From contig OX465281.1 of the NCBI GenBank assembly GCA_949987705.1, forward strand, positions 144,074,876-144,138,875: a stretch of DNA of 64,000 nucleotides, in the 5' to 3' direction. Every line of letters starts with the position of its first letter. Position 1 is the first letter of the stretch. Below are positions 34,476-42,407 of this stretch, in pieces. Origin of the DNA: Thereva unica. Lineage: Eukaryota; Arthropoda; Insecta; Diptera; Therevidae. The notes below the pieces were generated by a model. That model did no database searches. It was given only the letters and a program-made list of their open reading frames with translations, and was not told where the DNA came from. Made by a program: the position numbers and the translations under genes.

Positions 34476-35550
34476 AAATAGTATAGGGATTCCTAGGCCT
34501 TACATACCCATTTCCTTACGGAGACTAGCGTTCAACTCCGAACATAGTCTCTCTCATCCTGGTATTCGTGCTACAAGACGAGCCGTTACCAAGAAATACT
34601 TCTGGCCATCTATCAATAAAGACTGCAATGAGTGGTCTCGATCGTGCCCAGGTTGCCAAAAGTCCAAAGTTTCAAGGCATACCAAATCTCCATTGGAAGC
34701 TTTCAAACTCCCAAATAATAGATTTGACCATATCCATATGGATATAGTGGGACCCCTACCCCCATCTCGTGGATACTCTTATATCTTAACGATAGTCGAT
34801 AGATTCACGCGATGGCCTGAAGCATACCCAATTCGGGATATCTCAGCTTCAACAGTGGCAAAGAAATTCGTCAGTGAATTTGTCCCACGATTCGGCGTAC
34901 CACTCGAGATCACAACCGATCAAGGTACGCAGTTCGAATCGAAACTGTTCAATGAAGTTGCCAAATTACTCGGCACTCATCGAATCCGGACCACCGCCTA
35001 CCACCCGCAAGCAAACGGGATGGTTGAACGGTTCCACAGGCAACTAAAAGCAGCCTTAATGGCAAGGGACAACACTACTCATTGGAGTGAAGACTTGCCC
35101 TTTGTCATGTTAGGCATACGCACTGCAATTAAGACCGACTTACAATGCTCACCAGCCGAGCTCGTATACGGTCAGAATCTGAGACTTCCCAATTCGATTT
35201 CTATCCCAACTGATGAGAATCCAATTGCAGAATCAGAATTCCTCTCTCGCCTTCGTTCTCATATGCAGAACATTAAGGCAATACATCCTCGGCAACCCGT
35301 CCAAAAGGATGTCTATGTGCCAGAAGCCCTGGAGAACGCCGACTACGTTTTCATACGTGTCGACAGAGTTCGAAAACCTTTCGAACCTCCATACGAGGGC
35401 CCATATGAAGTAATCAAACGATTACGAAAACACTTCGTCGTCAAATTGAACGGCACAACCAAGTCAATATCCATTGACAGGCTAAAGCCAGCCTTCGGTT
35501 GTGACCGCGACAACGAAGCTAAGCCGTCTAAAGCAGTAACATTTCGTTAA
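34465..35550 (+). CDS. Gypsy-A pol part 2: integrase
   Basis: Begins in [13 protein letters not shown], the normal lead-in to the integrase zinc domain, but in a different frame from RT/RNase H. HHCC zinc domain: [13 protein letters not shown] ... CPGCQKSK. Catalytic triad D93 (HMDIVGPL), D152 (TTDQGTQF) and E188 ([11 protein letters not shown]), a D-58-D-35-E spacing. The C-terminal tail has GPYEVIKR...[11 protein letters not shown] and then a short charged end. Numbering is from 34465, which is not a true start. It joins the element's cDNA to host DNA. The coding sequence itself is intact; only the link to part 1 is broken. Confidence 0.93.
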   Translation: MWCENSIGIPRPYIPISLRRLAFNSEHSLSHPGIRATRRAVTKKYFWPSINKDCNEWSRSCPGCQKSKVSRHTKSPLEAFKLPNNRFDHIHMDIVGPLPPSRGYSYILTIVDRFTRWPEAYPIRDISASTVAKKFVSEFVPRFGVPLEITTDQGTQFESKLFNEVAKLLGTHRIRTTAYHPQANGMVERFHRQLKAALMARDNTTHWSEDLPFVMLGIRTAIKTDLQCSPAELVYGQNLRLPNSISIPTDENPIAESEFLSRLRSHMQNIKAIHPRQPVQKDVYVPEALENADYVFIRVDRVRKPFEPPYEGPYEVIKRLRKHFVVKLNGTTKSISIDRLKPAFGCDRDNEAKPSKAVTFR

Positions 35551-35559
35551 CGCTACGCT

Positions 35560-35573
35560 GGGGGGGGGGAGTA
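35560..35573 (+). other. Gypsy-A polypurine tract
   Basis: A run of about ten G then AGTA directly before the 3' LTR (TGTAGTGACC at 35574). It primes plus-strand DNA synthesis in LTR elements. Confidence 0.8.
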
Positions 35574-35961
35574 TGTAGTGACCGCGTAAACTTAATTACC
35601 AAGTTTACGCAAAGTCACACAACAGCCTCCCACACAACAAACACGATCAGTCGGAACACTCCATCGATCACCGAACTTAAAGTTCAGTGATCTTACCGTC
35701 CTCTGTTCCGTTCCGCCCGCATCGTGTCTATCGGGGAATAGCCAATTTCCGGCATCTCCGATTTTATCACTCTTATCAAAAAAGGCTCTCTGTGACATCG
35801 TGCGTGCATAAAGATATAAAAATCCGAGTGACTCTAAATATATATATATAGTGTACCGCTAACGATGGACTCCGAATACCAGGCGACCTTCGGTTTCAAT
35901 GTAGCCTTCCCGTGGTAATGCGGAGCTCTGCCATGGGTGACTGTCCTTTCTCGCGCAACTC

Positions 35962-37548
35962 GTGGGATCTAAAATAGAGAACGCAAAAAGAAATGAGGGT
36001 GGAGCCCCTCCCAAAGCTCCAACAAATACAGCTAGGGCTTTTATAGTCCAACAAAGGGCGACTCCGGAAGATGGAAATCCCATCCAAAGGAGCATAAAGA
36101 CGGTGAGAACACCACCATCAAAGAGTGCTAAGGACCCGGAACACCCTGGTCCTGAGCAACACAGCGCGACTCCCCAAGAAGGAAATCCAAAGAATTCCAT
36201 CCCAAGGAGCAACAAGACGGCGAGGACACCGCCGACAAAGAGTACCAAGGACCTAGAACGCCTTGGCGTAGAGAAATATGGCGAAATGAGGGTGAGCACT
36301 CCGGCGACCACTGCGGAGGATGCTGGATCATCCCCCTTCGAGAAATTGGGGGTTATGATAACACACCTCATGGAGTATGTCGACGCTAAGAAAAACGTCG
36401 AGCACGCCATTAAAGAGAAAATTAGGTTGGTCAGGTCGACCTACCTAAAATCAAAGGAGGAAATAGTTAAGCGGCAAATGGCGAAAGAGCTGGTGGATAC
36501 GTCGGCTCAAACAGAAGACTTGCCGAAAAAACAAGAGAGCCGTTCAACCGGGGATGCTGGAGAGAAACGGCCCCAAGAGAAAAACAAGGAGCCGCGGACG
36601 CGCAAGCGCCGTAGAGAGCTCAATGAGGAGGTGCAGCTGCAGCAGCACACCCCAAAGAGGAAAAAGGGAAAGACTCCCGACGCAGTGGCCGAGCCAGCCC
36701 CGCTACAGGCGGCACGCCCGGTCGAAAGCGAGAGTGGGGACCGAGAAAGCTCTGCCTGGAAGAAGGTGGAACGGAAAAAGAGGAAGAAAAAGAAAAGAAG
36801 ACTTAAAGAGGCCAACAAGTTGAGGCAAAGGACCCGGTCGGATGCGATTATCATCACGACCAAAGGGGAAGCAACGTACGCGGAGATCCTTCGCAAGGTG
36901 AGGACAGATGCCTCCCTGGCGGAACTGGGAAACAGCGTAAATAGAGTTAGGAGAACGCAAAAGGGCGATCTCCTGTTAGAGCTAAAGAGGGGAGATGCTA
37001 AGACCGGGGACTTAGAACAGAAGGTTAAAGCATCGATTAACGGGGTGGCCGAAGTGAGAGCCAGTACAAATACGGTAGTGATCGAGTGTAGAGACTTGGA
37101 CGAGATCACAACCAAGGAAGAGGTGTGCGAAGCACTGAGGACCCAGCTAGGTCTGACGGTCGAGGAAAAGGATGTCCTCAAGCTAAGAGAGTTGTGGGGG
37201 GGCACTCAGACGGCGTTTATAAGCCTGCCTGTTGAAGCTGCGAAGAAGGCTATCGCAGCAGGTAAAGTTCGAGTCGGCTGGGTGGTATGCCGAATGCGGG
37301 AGCGGGTATCGCTTAAACCGTGCTTCAAATGCATGAAGTTCGGTCACATAGCGAGAAACTGCGGCAGCAGCCAGGATAGAGGAAGGCTGTGCCGAGGCTG
37401 CGGAAAAGAGGGTCACAAAGTAAGGGAGTGTGACCAAGCTGCCAAATGCCTAATTTGTAGGGAGGTAGAGGGCAGGGATAGCGGGCACGTGACCGGAGGT
37501 AGTAGATGTCCGCCGTACAAGGAGGCACTGAAAAGAAGACGAAGATAA
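35962..37548 (+). CDS. R1-like element A ORF1 (gag-like, zinc knuckles)
   Basis: 528 aa RNA-binding protein of the retrotransposon ribonucleoprotein. The first listed codon may not be the true start. The N-terminal part carries two diverged copies of a ~40-aa segment (ATPEDGNPIQRS... and ATPQEGNPKNSIPRS...). A long Lys/Arg/Glu-rich middle is probably coiled or disordered. The conserved central domain has TYAEILRKVRTDASL, RTQKGDLLLEL and IECRDLDEI. The C-terminal zinc motifs are CFKCMKFGHIARNC, CRGCGKEGHKVREC and CLICREVEGRDSGHVTGGSRC. It overlaps ORF2 by 43 nt, with ORF2 in the -1 frame. Confidence 0.92.
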   Translation: MGSKIENAKRNEGGAPPKAPTNTARAFIVQQRATPEDGNPIQRSIKTVRTPPSKSAKDPEHPGPEQHSATPQEGNPKNSIPRSNKTARTPPTKSTKDLERLGVEKYGEMRVSTPATTAEDAGSSPFEKLGVMITHLMEYVDAKKNVEHAIKEKIRLVRSTYLKSKEEIVKRQMAKELVDTSAQTEDLPKKQESRSTGDAGEKRPQEKNKEPRTRKRRRELNEEVQLQQHTPKRKKGKTPDAVAEPAPLQAARPVESESGDRESSAWKKVERKKRKKKKRRLKEANKLRQRTRSDAIIITTKGEATYAEILRKVRTDASLAELGNSVNRVRRTQKGDLLLELKRGDAKTGDLEQKVKASINGVAEVRASTNTVVIECRDLDEITTKEEVCEALRTQLGLTVEEKDVLKLRELWGGTQTAFISLPVEAAKKAIAAGKVRVGWVVCRMRERVSLKPCFKCMKFGHIARNCGSSQDRGRLCRGCGKEGHKVRECDQAAKCLICREVEGRDSGHVTGGSRCPPYKEALKRRRR

Positions 37549-40538
37549 GGTTCTTACAGATTAACCTGAACCACTGTCAAGCGGCACAAGATCTGCTGGC
37601 ACAGACAGTCTATGAGGAGAAAATCGACGTCGCAATCGTCTGCGAGCAGTATAGAAACCTGCACAGCGGCGTCTGGATAAATGATAGCAGCGGCACGTCA
37701 GCGATATGGACGTGCGGGAGCCGAGCCATGGAAGATACCATGAGAAGCCCAGAGAATGGCTTCACGCGGGCAAAAGTAGGCGGAATACACGTCTACAGCT
37801 GCTATGCGGCGCCAAGCCTGACACTAGACGAGTACGAGTCGATGTTGGAAAGGTTAGCCGCCGACGCGAGTCGCCACCACCCGGTAATATTAGCGGGTGA
37901 TTTCAATGCTTGGGCTGTCGAATGGGGCAGTCGACAAACGAATGCAAGAGGGCGCATACTCCTAGAAGTATTCTCGCGACTAAATGTGGTGTTGGTCAAC
38001 ACCGGAGGCGAAAACACCTTCCAAAGGGGTGGGAGAGCGTCTGTAATCGACATCACTTACGTGAGCGATTCAGTGGCCAAGGACCTACAATGGCGGGTGA
38101 GCGATTTGTACACGCACAGCGACCACCTAGCCATCATCTTCGAGATTGGCCAGGGTATAGGAAAAAGGAATCCTATCAATGGAACGAATAGAGGATGGGC
38201 CGTAAATAAATTCGACACAGAGGTGTTCGAGGAAGTATTCCTGCATGATGCGAGGTCGGCAGGAGGTGCCAGGGAAGGGGCAGGGCGAATCGTAGATTCA
38301 CTAACACGGGCATGTGATGCATCCATGCCTCGGCGCGCCGGCAATCGGCAACACCCACCAAACTTCTGGTGGAACGCCGAGATCGACGAATGCCGAAGGG
38401 CCTGCCTGAAAGCGAGAAGGAGAACTCAAAGAAATCGGAACCGTCCTGATTTCGATGAACTCCTTCAGAGATATAAGGAAGCGAGGAAAAGGCTGAACAA
38501 GGCCATCGCTAGAAGTAAATCCGAGCACTTCAAAAGATTGTGCAGAGAAGCAGACTCGGACCCCTGGGGTGGAGCCTATAAAATGGTTATGTCAGCGGTC
38601 AAGGGCAAACGCTCTCCGCCGATCACCTGCCCCGCGCTGCTCCAGAGCATTGTGTACGTCCTGTTTCCGCAGAACGTACGCACCGTCGAACTACCCACCC
38701 TTCAGGTGGACCCAGAAGAGGCACCTGCGGTGACCGCAGATGAGATTCTGGAGGCTGCAAAAAAGGTAGCCATCAACAAAGCCCCTGGCATGGATGGCAT
38801 ACCAAATAAAGCGGCGAAGCTAGCAGCTTCAATAGCGCCAGACAGGTTCGCTGAAGTCTTCACAGCGTGCCTGAGAGAGGGGATCTTCCCGGAGCGATGG
38901 AAACAGCAGAAACTCGTGCTCCTACCGAAGCCGAATAAGCCTTTAGGGGACCCATCGTCCTACAGACCGATATGCCTCCTTAGTTGCGTAGGCAAACTTT
39001 TCGAGCGGGTGATCTGTAACAGGATTCTCCCTAGCGTCGAAAGGGCAGGTGGCCTGTCGGACAAGCAATTCGGCTTCAGAAAGGCAAGGACGACAACTGA
39101 TGCAGTCAATATGGTGGTGGGCATAGCAAGAGCCGCCATAGAGAAAAATCACTGCTGCGCACTGATAACCCTCGACGTAAAAAATGCTTTCAACTCAGCG
39201 AGGTGGAGCAAAATAGTTGAGGCGTTGATCAAGCTAGGCACACCAAAGTACCTAGTGCGTGTAGTGGCCGACTACCTCCAGGGTAGGTCGCTTCATTGTG
39301 ATTCGGATGATGGTCCTAAAGTGTTCGGGACAACATGCGGTGTCCCGCAAGGTTCCGTCCTGGGCCCTCTCCTATGGATCGCAATGTACAATGATGTATT
39401 GGGGCTTCGTCTTCCAAAGGAAGCAGTGGCGATCGGGTTCGCAGATGATATCGGGGTAGTTGTCGAAGGAAAATACCCAGAGGACATCGAACTGTATGCG
39501 AACGAAGCGATCTGGGAAATAAAGGCGTGGTTAGAACGCGCTGGGTTGAAGCTTGCTGAGCACAAAACTGAAGCAGTGCTGATCAGCAAACGGCGAAAGC
39601 CAGTATCCGTGAGGATCAAGGTAGGGGAACAGATCATCCACTCACAGCCCGCTCTAAGGTACCTGGGAGTGATGATCGATCGGAGGCTAAATTTCAAAGC
39701 GCACTTGGAGGGCACGGCAGACAAAGCTTCTGTGTTTTGTGCAGCACTCGCAAGAATGCTGCCCAATGTTGGGGGCCCTAGACCGAGTCGCCGCCTCCTC
39801 CTGGGGAGGGTGGTCAGCTCAGTCCTGTTATACGCAGCGCCACTGTGGGCAGCAGCGTTAAACAGGACTGCTAATAGCAGAAAATGGAGGGGTGCATATA
39901 GGCTAAGTGCACTTCGCGCTTGCTGCGCGTACAGGACCACGTCCGACGATGCGGCGTGCGTGATAGCGGGGATGATTCCCGTAGACATTCTGGCGAGGGA
40001 GGGCATGCGTCTCTATGACCCAGAATACGGTAGAGGACAGCCAAGAAGGGTACGGCGGCAGACTGCGCGCTGTGAGTCCTTAAGGGAATGGCCGGGGAAG
40101 TGGGACGAGTCTGTTAAGGGTCGTTGGACCCACAGACTTATCCCTAACGTGGGAATATGGGTTTCGAGGGAGCGTGGGGAAGTAAGTTACGACCTCACGC
40201 AGTTCCTGAGCGGACATGGGGGGTATAGGAAATATCTCCACCGCTTCGGGCACGACGATTCACCGATGTGTCCGGTATGCCCAGCGACGGAAGAAGACGC
40301 AGAGCACGTCTTCTTTGCCTGCTCGAGATACGCCGAGGAAAGGGCGGAATTAGAAGAAACGGCCCAGGCGCCACTAACGCCGGAAAACATCGTAGAGCAT
40401 ATGATGAGATCCGAGGAAATGTGGAAGAAAGTGGAAGAAACCCTGAAGGCCATTCACAGAAAGTTAAGGCAAGAAGAAGCCACAAGAAACAGAGAAAGGC
40501 GAAGAAATGCCGAGAGCAGTAGCAACCCCCATGGGTAA
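37506..40538 (+). CDS. R1-like element A ORF2 (endonuclease/reverse transcriptase)
   Basis: 1010 aa, the usual length for R1-clade ORF2, starting at an ATG inside the last zinc motif of ORF1. Endonuclease: FLQINLNHCQAAQDLL, CEQYR, LAGDFNAWAVEWGS (about 127) and YTHSDHLAII (about 205). RT: LLPKPNKPLGDPSSYRPI, LDVKNAFNSARW, GVPQGSVLGPLLW and catalytic GFADDIGVV (about 645). The C-terminal CPVCPATEEDAEHVFFAC motif (about 921) is the R1/R2-type zinc-binding region. It nicks the target and reverse-transcribes the element RNA in place. No stop or frameshift seen. Confidence 0.95.
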   Translation: MSAVQGGTEKKTKIRFLQINLNHCQAAQDLLAQTVYEEKIDVAIVCEQYRNLHSGVWINDSSGTSAIWTCGSRAMEDTMRSPENGFTRAKVGGIHVYSCYAAPSLTLDEYESMLERLAADASRHHPVILAGDFNAWAVEWGSRQTNARGRILLEVFSRLNVVLVNTGGENTFQRGGRASVIDITYVSDSVAKDLQWRVSDLYTHSDHLAIIFEIGQGIGKRNPINGTNRGWAVNKFDTEVFEEVFLHDARSAGGAREGAGRIVDSLTRACDASMPRRAGNRQHPPNFWWNAEIDECRRACLKARRRTQRNRNRPDFDELLQRYKEARKRLNKAIARSKSEHFKRLCREADSDPWGGAYKMVMSAVKGKRSPPITCPALLQSIVYVLFPQNVRTVELPTLQVDPEEAPAVTADEILEAAKKVAINKAPGMDGIPNKAAKLAASIAPDRFAEVFTACLREGIFPERWKQQKLVLLPKPNKPLGDPSSYRPICLLSCVGKLFERVICNRILPSVERAGGLSDKQFGFRKARTTTDAVNMVVGIARAAIEKNHCCALITLDVKNAFNSARWSKIVEALIKLGTPKYLVRVVADYLQGRSLHCDSDDGPKVFGTTCGVPQGSVLGPLLWIAMYNDVLGLRLPKEAVAIGFADDIGVVVEGKYPEDIELYANEAIWEIKAWLERAGLKLAEHKTEAVLISKRRKPVSVRIKVGEQIIHSQPALRYLGVMIDRRLNFKAHLEGTADKASVFCAALARMLPNVGGPRPSRRLLLGRVVSSVLLYAAPLWAAALNRTANSRKWRGAYRLSALRACCAYRTTSDDAACVIAGMIPVDILAREGMRLYDPEYGRGQPRRVRRQTARCESLREWPGKWDESVKGRWTHRLIPNVGIWVSRERGEVSYDLTQFLSGHGGYRKYLHRFGHDDSPMCPVCPATEEDAEHVFFACSRYAEERAELEETAQAPLTPENIVEHMMRSEEMWKKVEETLKAIHRKLRQEEATRNRERRRNAESSSNPHG

Positions 40539-40570
40539 GGACGAGAGGGACACCTAAAGGGTCATGGTGG

Positions 40571-40623
40571 TGACGCCCGCCCGAAGTAATGCCTCGCGGC
40601 GGTTCCGGGCGGGGTAAGCGTCA
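40571..40623 (+). ncRNA. 3' UTR hairpin of element A
   Basis: An 8-bp G/C stem, 40576-40583 with 40606-40613, closes a 22-nt loop starting AAGTAATGC. An outer 5-bp stem TGACG/CGTCA (40571-40575, 40619-40623) extends it. It starts 33 nt after the ORF2 stop. Element B has an equivalent hairpin with a different stem sequence. It could be the RT recognition structure; that role is inferred. Confidence 0.7.
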
Positions 40624-40721
40624 CACAAAGGGGTGGTGAGTTTATTCAGTAGGAGTCTGAAACTCGGTCTGAGTGCGGGAACCTCAGAAAGTGTCAATGT
40701 AGAGTCTCACCATCCCCCGTA

Positions 40722-40783
<62 letters not shown>

Positions 40784-40988
40784 GGTGAGCGACGGCGACC
40801 TCCTAGTATGCGTGACCTCTCCATCACGCTGGTTCACTCCGGGCAATGCGTTTCATAGACGTAGCAGACAGTCGTCTTCCTTCATAACCCTGTCTTCCCA
40901 TCCTAAAGTCCTTACTTCCCATCCTCATTCTTACCTTTTCAGTCTTTCTTCGGGTGGGTAGACTTAAAAGAACACCCGAAAACACTAA

Positions 40989-42407
40989 ATGATGAGTACG
41001 ACAAAAGAAAAAAAAGTCGGGGTAGGGATATATGCCCCAACGTCGGAGGAGGCCGCGGTCTCCGGCGTACGGCTGGAAACTGGCAACAGTAGGTGCCAGG
41101 GGTCAGTCGCCAGTGGCAAACTCATCGCGCCTAAGGAACAGGAGAGAGTAGCAAGTTTTGGAAGATCCGCGAAGGTGGTGAGGTCACCGCCCACAAAACC
41201 CGCGGAAGACCGTACCAAGGAAAAGGTGCGGTCAAACAGCACCAGCTCGATTGGTAAGTCGAGTGGGGTTTTGAGGGTAAGTCTGGTAAGTACCGAAGAG
41301 GAGAATAAGAGGGAAAATAGCGGCCACGCTACTACTAGCGCAGTCGCTAACGAAAGGGAGGAGTGCTTGCCAAGGTGCCTAGCAAAGCTGGGTACAACGA
41401 TCAAGACCCTGTCGGACTACATTGCTTCTAGAAGCAATGTATCAAATGTGATCCACGGACACATTAAGGACCTCAGGGCTGATTATTTAGAGGCAAAGGA
41501 GGAGGCCATAAAGATGATTAAGGAGAAGATGGAGATAGCGACACAGACAACTCCAGAAGCTCATAAAGTAAGAAGCGCCGTAAAAAGGAAGGTTGGGGAA
41601 GCTAAGGACCCGCACACGGCCGAGAAAACTGGGGAATCCCGTAAACGCCAACGGGATAGCAACGAGGAAGTGCAAACCACCCACAGCGCCCCAAAAAGAA
41701 ACAAAGGGGGAAATAAAGAAAGAAAACCCCAAGAAGAGCGAGAGGCCGTTAAGATAACCGCGGGCACACCCATGGAAGAAGAGTCCTCCGAAAAGAAAGA
41801 AAAGAAGAGCTCCGCTTGGACTAAAGTGGAGAACAAGAAAGCAAGAAAAAGAAAGAAAAAGAAAAAAGAGGACAGAAAGTCCCACAAAAAAGAAAGGCCT
41901 GACGCGCTGATTATAACAGCGACTAGTGGGACGTCGTATGCGGACATCCTACGAAAAGTCAGGACGGATGCTTCCCTTACGGAGTTGGGGAATAGGGTCA
42001 TGCGCATTAGAAGAACCCAAAAGGGCGATCTTCTAATGGAACTGGCAGCTGGCGAGGGAAAGACGGATGATCTAAAGCAAAAGATCAAGACGTCAATCGG
42101 GGAGGCGGCAGAGGTTAGGGCAGGTACCAACCGCGTGTTAATCGAGTGCAGGGATCTGGACGAGATTACCACTAAGCTAGAGGTCTGCAATGCGCTGCGG
42201 GAGCAGCTGAAACTGACGGAGGTGCAGGAAGAGGATGTTAGAGTAAGGAAGGCATATGGTGGTACGCAGACGGCCATAATAAGCCTTCCGGTCGCTAGCG
42301 CAAAAAAGGCACTTGAGGTGGGGAAGGTTCGCATCGGCTGGGTTGTTTGCCGGATACGGGAGACAACAGCACCAACAGCAGTCCAAAGAAGTCGAAGTCG
42401 AAGATAA
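40989..42407 (+). CDS. R1-like element B ORF1, zinc knuckles deleted
   Basis: 472 aa. Shares with A the central domain: SYADILRKVRTDASLTELG, RTQKGDLLMEL, IECRDLDEITTK, TQTAIISLPV and IGWVVCRIRE. The N-terminal third is only weakly similar to A. After IGWVVCRIRE the protein ends within about 18 residues (TTAPTAVQRSRSRR), whereas A continues with about 75 residues of zinc motifs. The missing length is a multiple of three, so the ORF1/ORF2 frame relation (-1) is unchanged. Without knuckles, RNA binding is doubtful. Confidence 0.88.
   Translation: MMSTTKEKKVGVGIYAPTSEEAAVSGVRLETGNSRCQGSVASGKLIAPKEQERVASFGRSAKVVRSPPTKPAEDRTKEKVRSNSTSSIGKSSGVLRVSLVSTEEENKRENSGHATTSAVANEREECLPRCLAKLGTTIKTLSDYIASRSNVSNVIHGHIKDLRADYLEAKEEAIKMIKEKMEIATQTTPEAHKVRSAVKRKVGEAKDPHTAEKTGESRKRQRDSNEEVQTTHSAPKRNKGGNKERKPQEEREAVKITAGTPMEEESSEKKEKKSSAWTKVENKKARKRKKKKKEDRKSHKKERPDALIITATSGTSYADILRKVRTDASLTELGNRVMRIRRTQKGDLLMELAAGEGKTDDLKQKIKTSIGEAAEVRAGTNRVLIECRDLDEITTKLEVCNALREQLKLTEVQEEDVRVRKAYGGTQTAIISLPVASAKKALEVGKVRIGWVVCRIRETTAPTAVQRSRSRR

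Larger units (their letters stand above)
35851..40740 (+). mobile_element. R1-clade-like non-LTR retrotransposon A, full length, in (TA)n
   Basis: Starts directly after (TA)n with GTGTACCGCTAACGATGG and ends in a run of 18 A followed by (TA)n (40741-40781). Two long overlapping ORFs, ORF1 with zinc knuckles and ORF2 with APE endonuclease, RT and a C-terminal CCHC, give the R1-clade layout. Apparently intact. The R1 clade contains families that target rDNA, telomeric repeats or microsatellites. Confidence 0.92.

Noticed and set aside
36507..37205. 232-aa antisense ORF in element A, and 320-aa antisense ORF 41561-42523 in element B
   Set aside because: Antisense shadows of the Lys/Glu-rich ORF1, giving Ser/Phe/Leu-rich sequence without family features.
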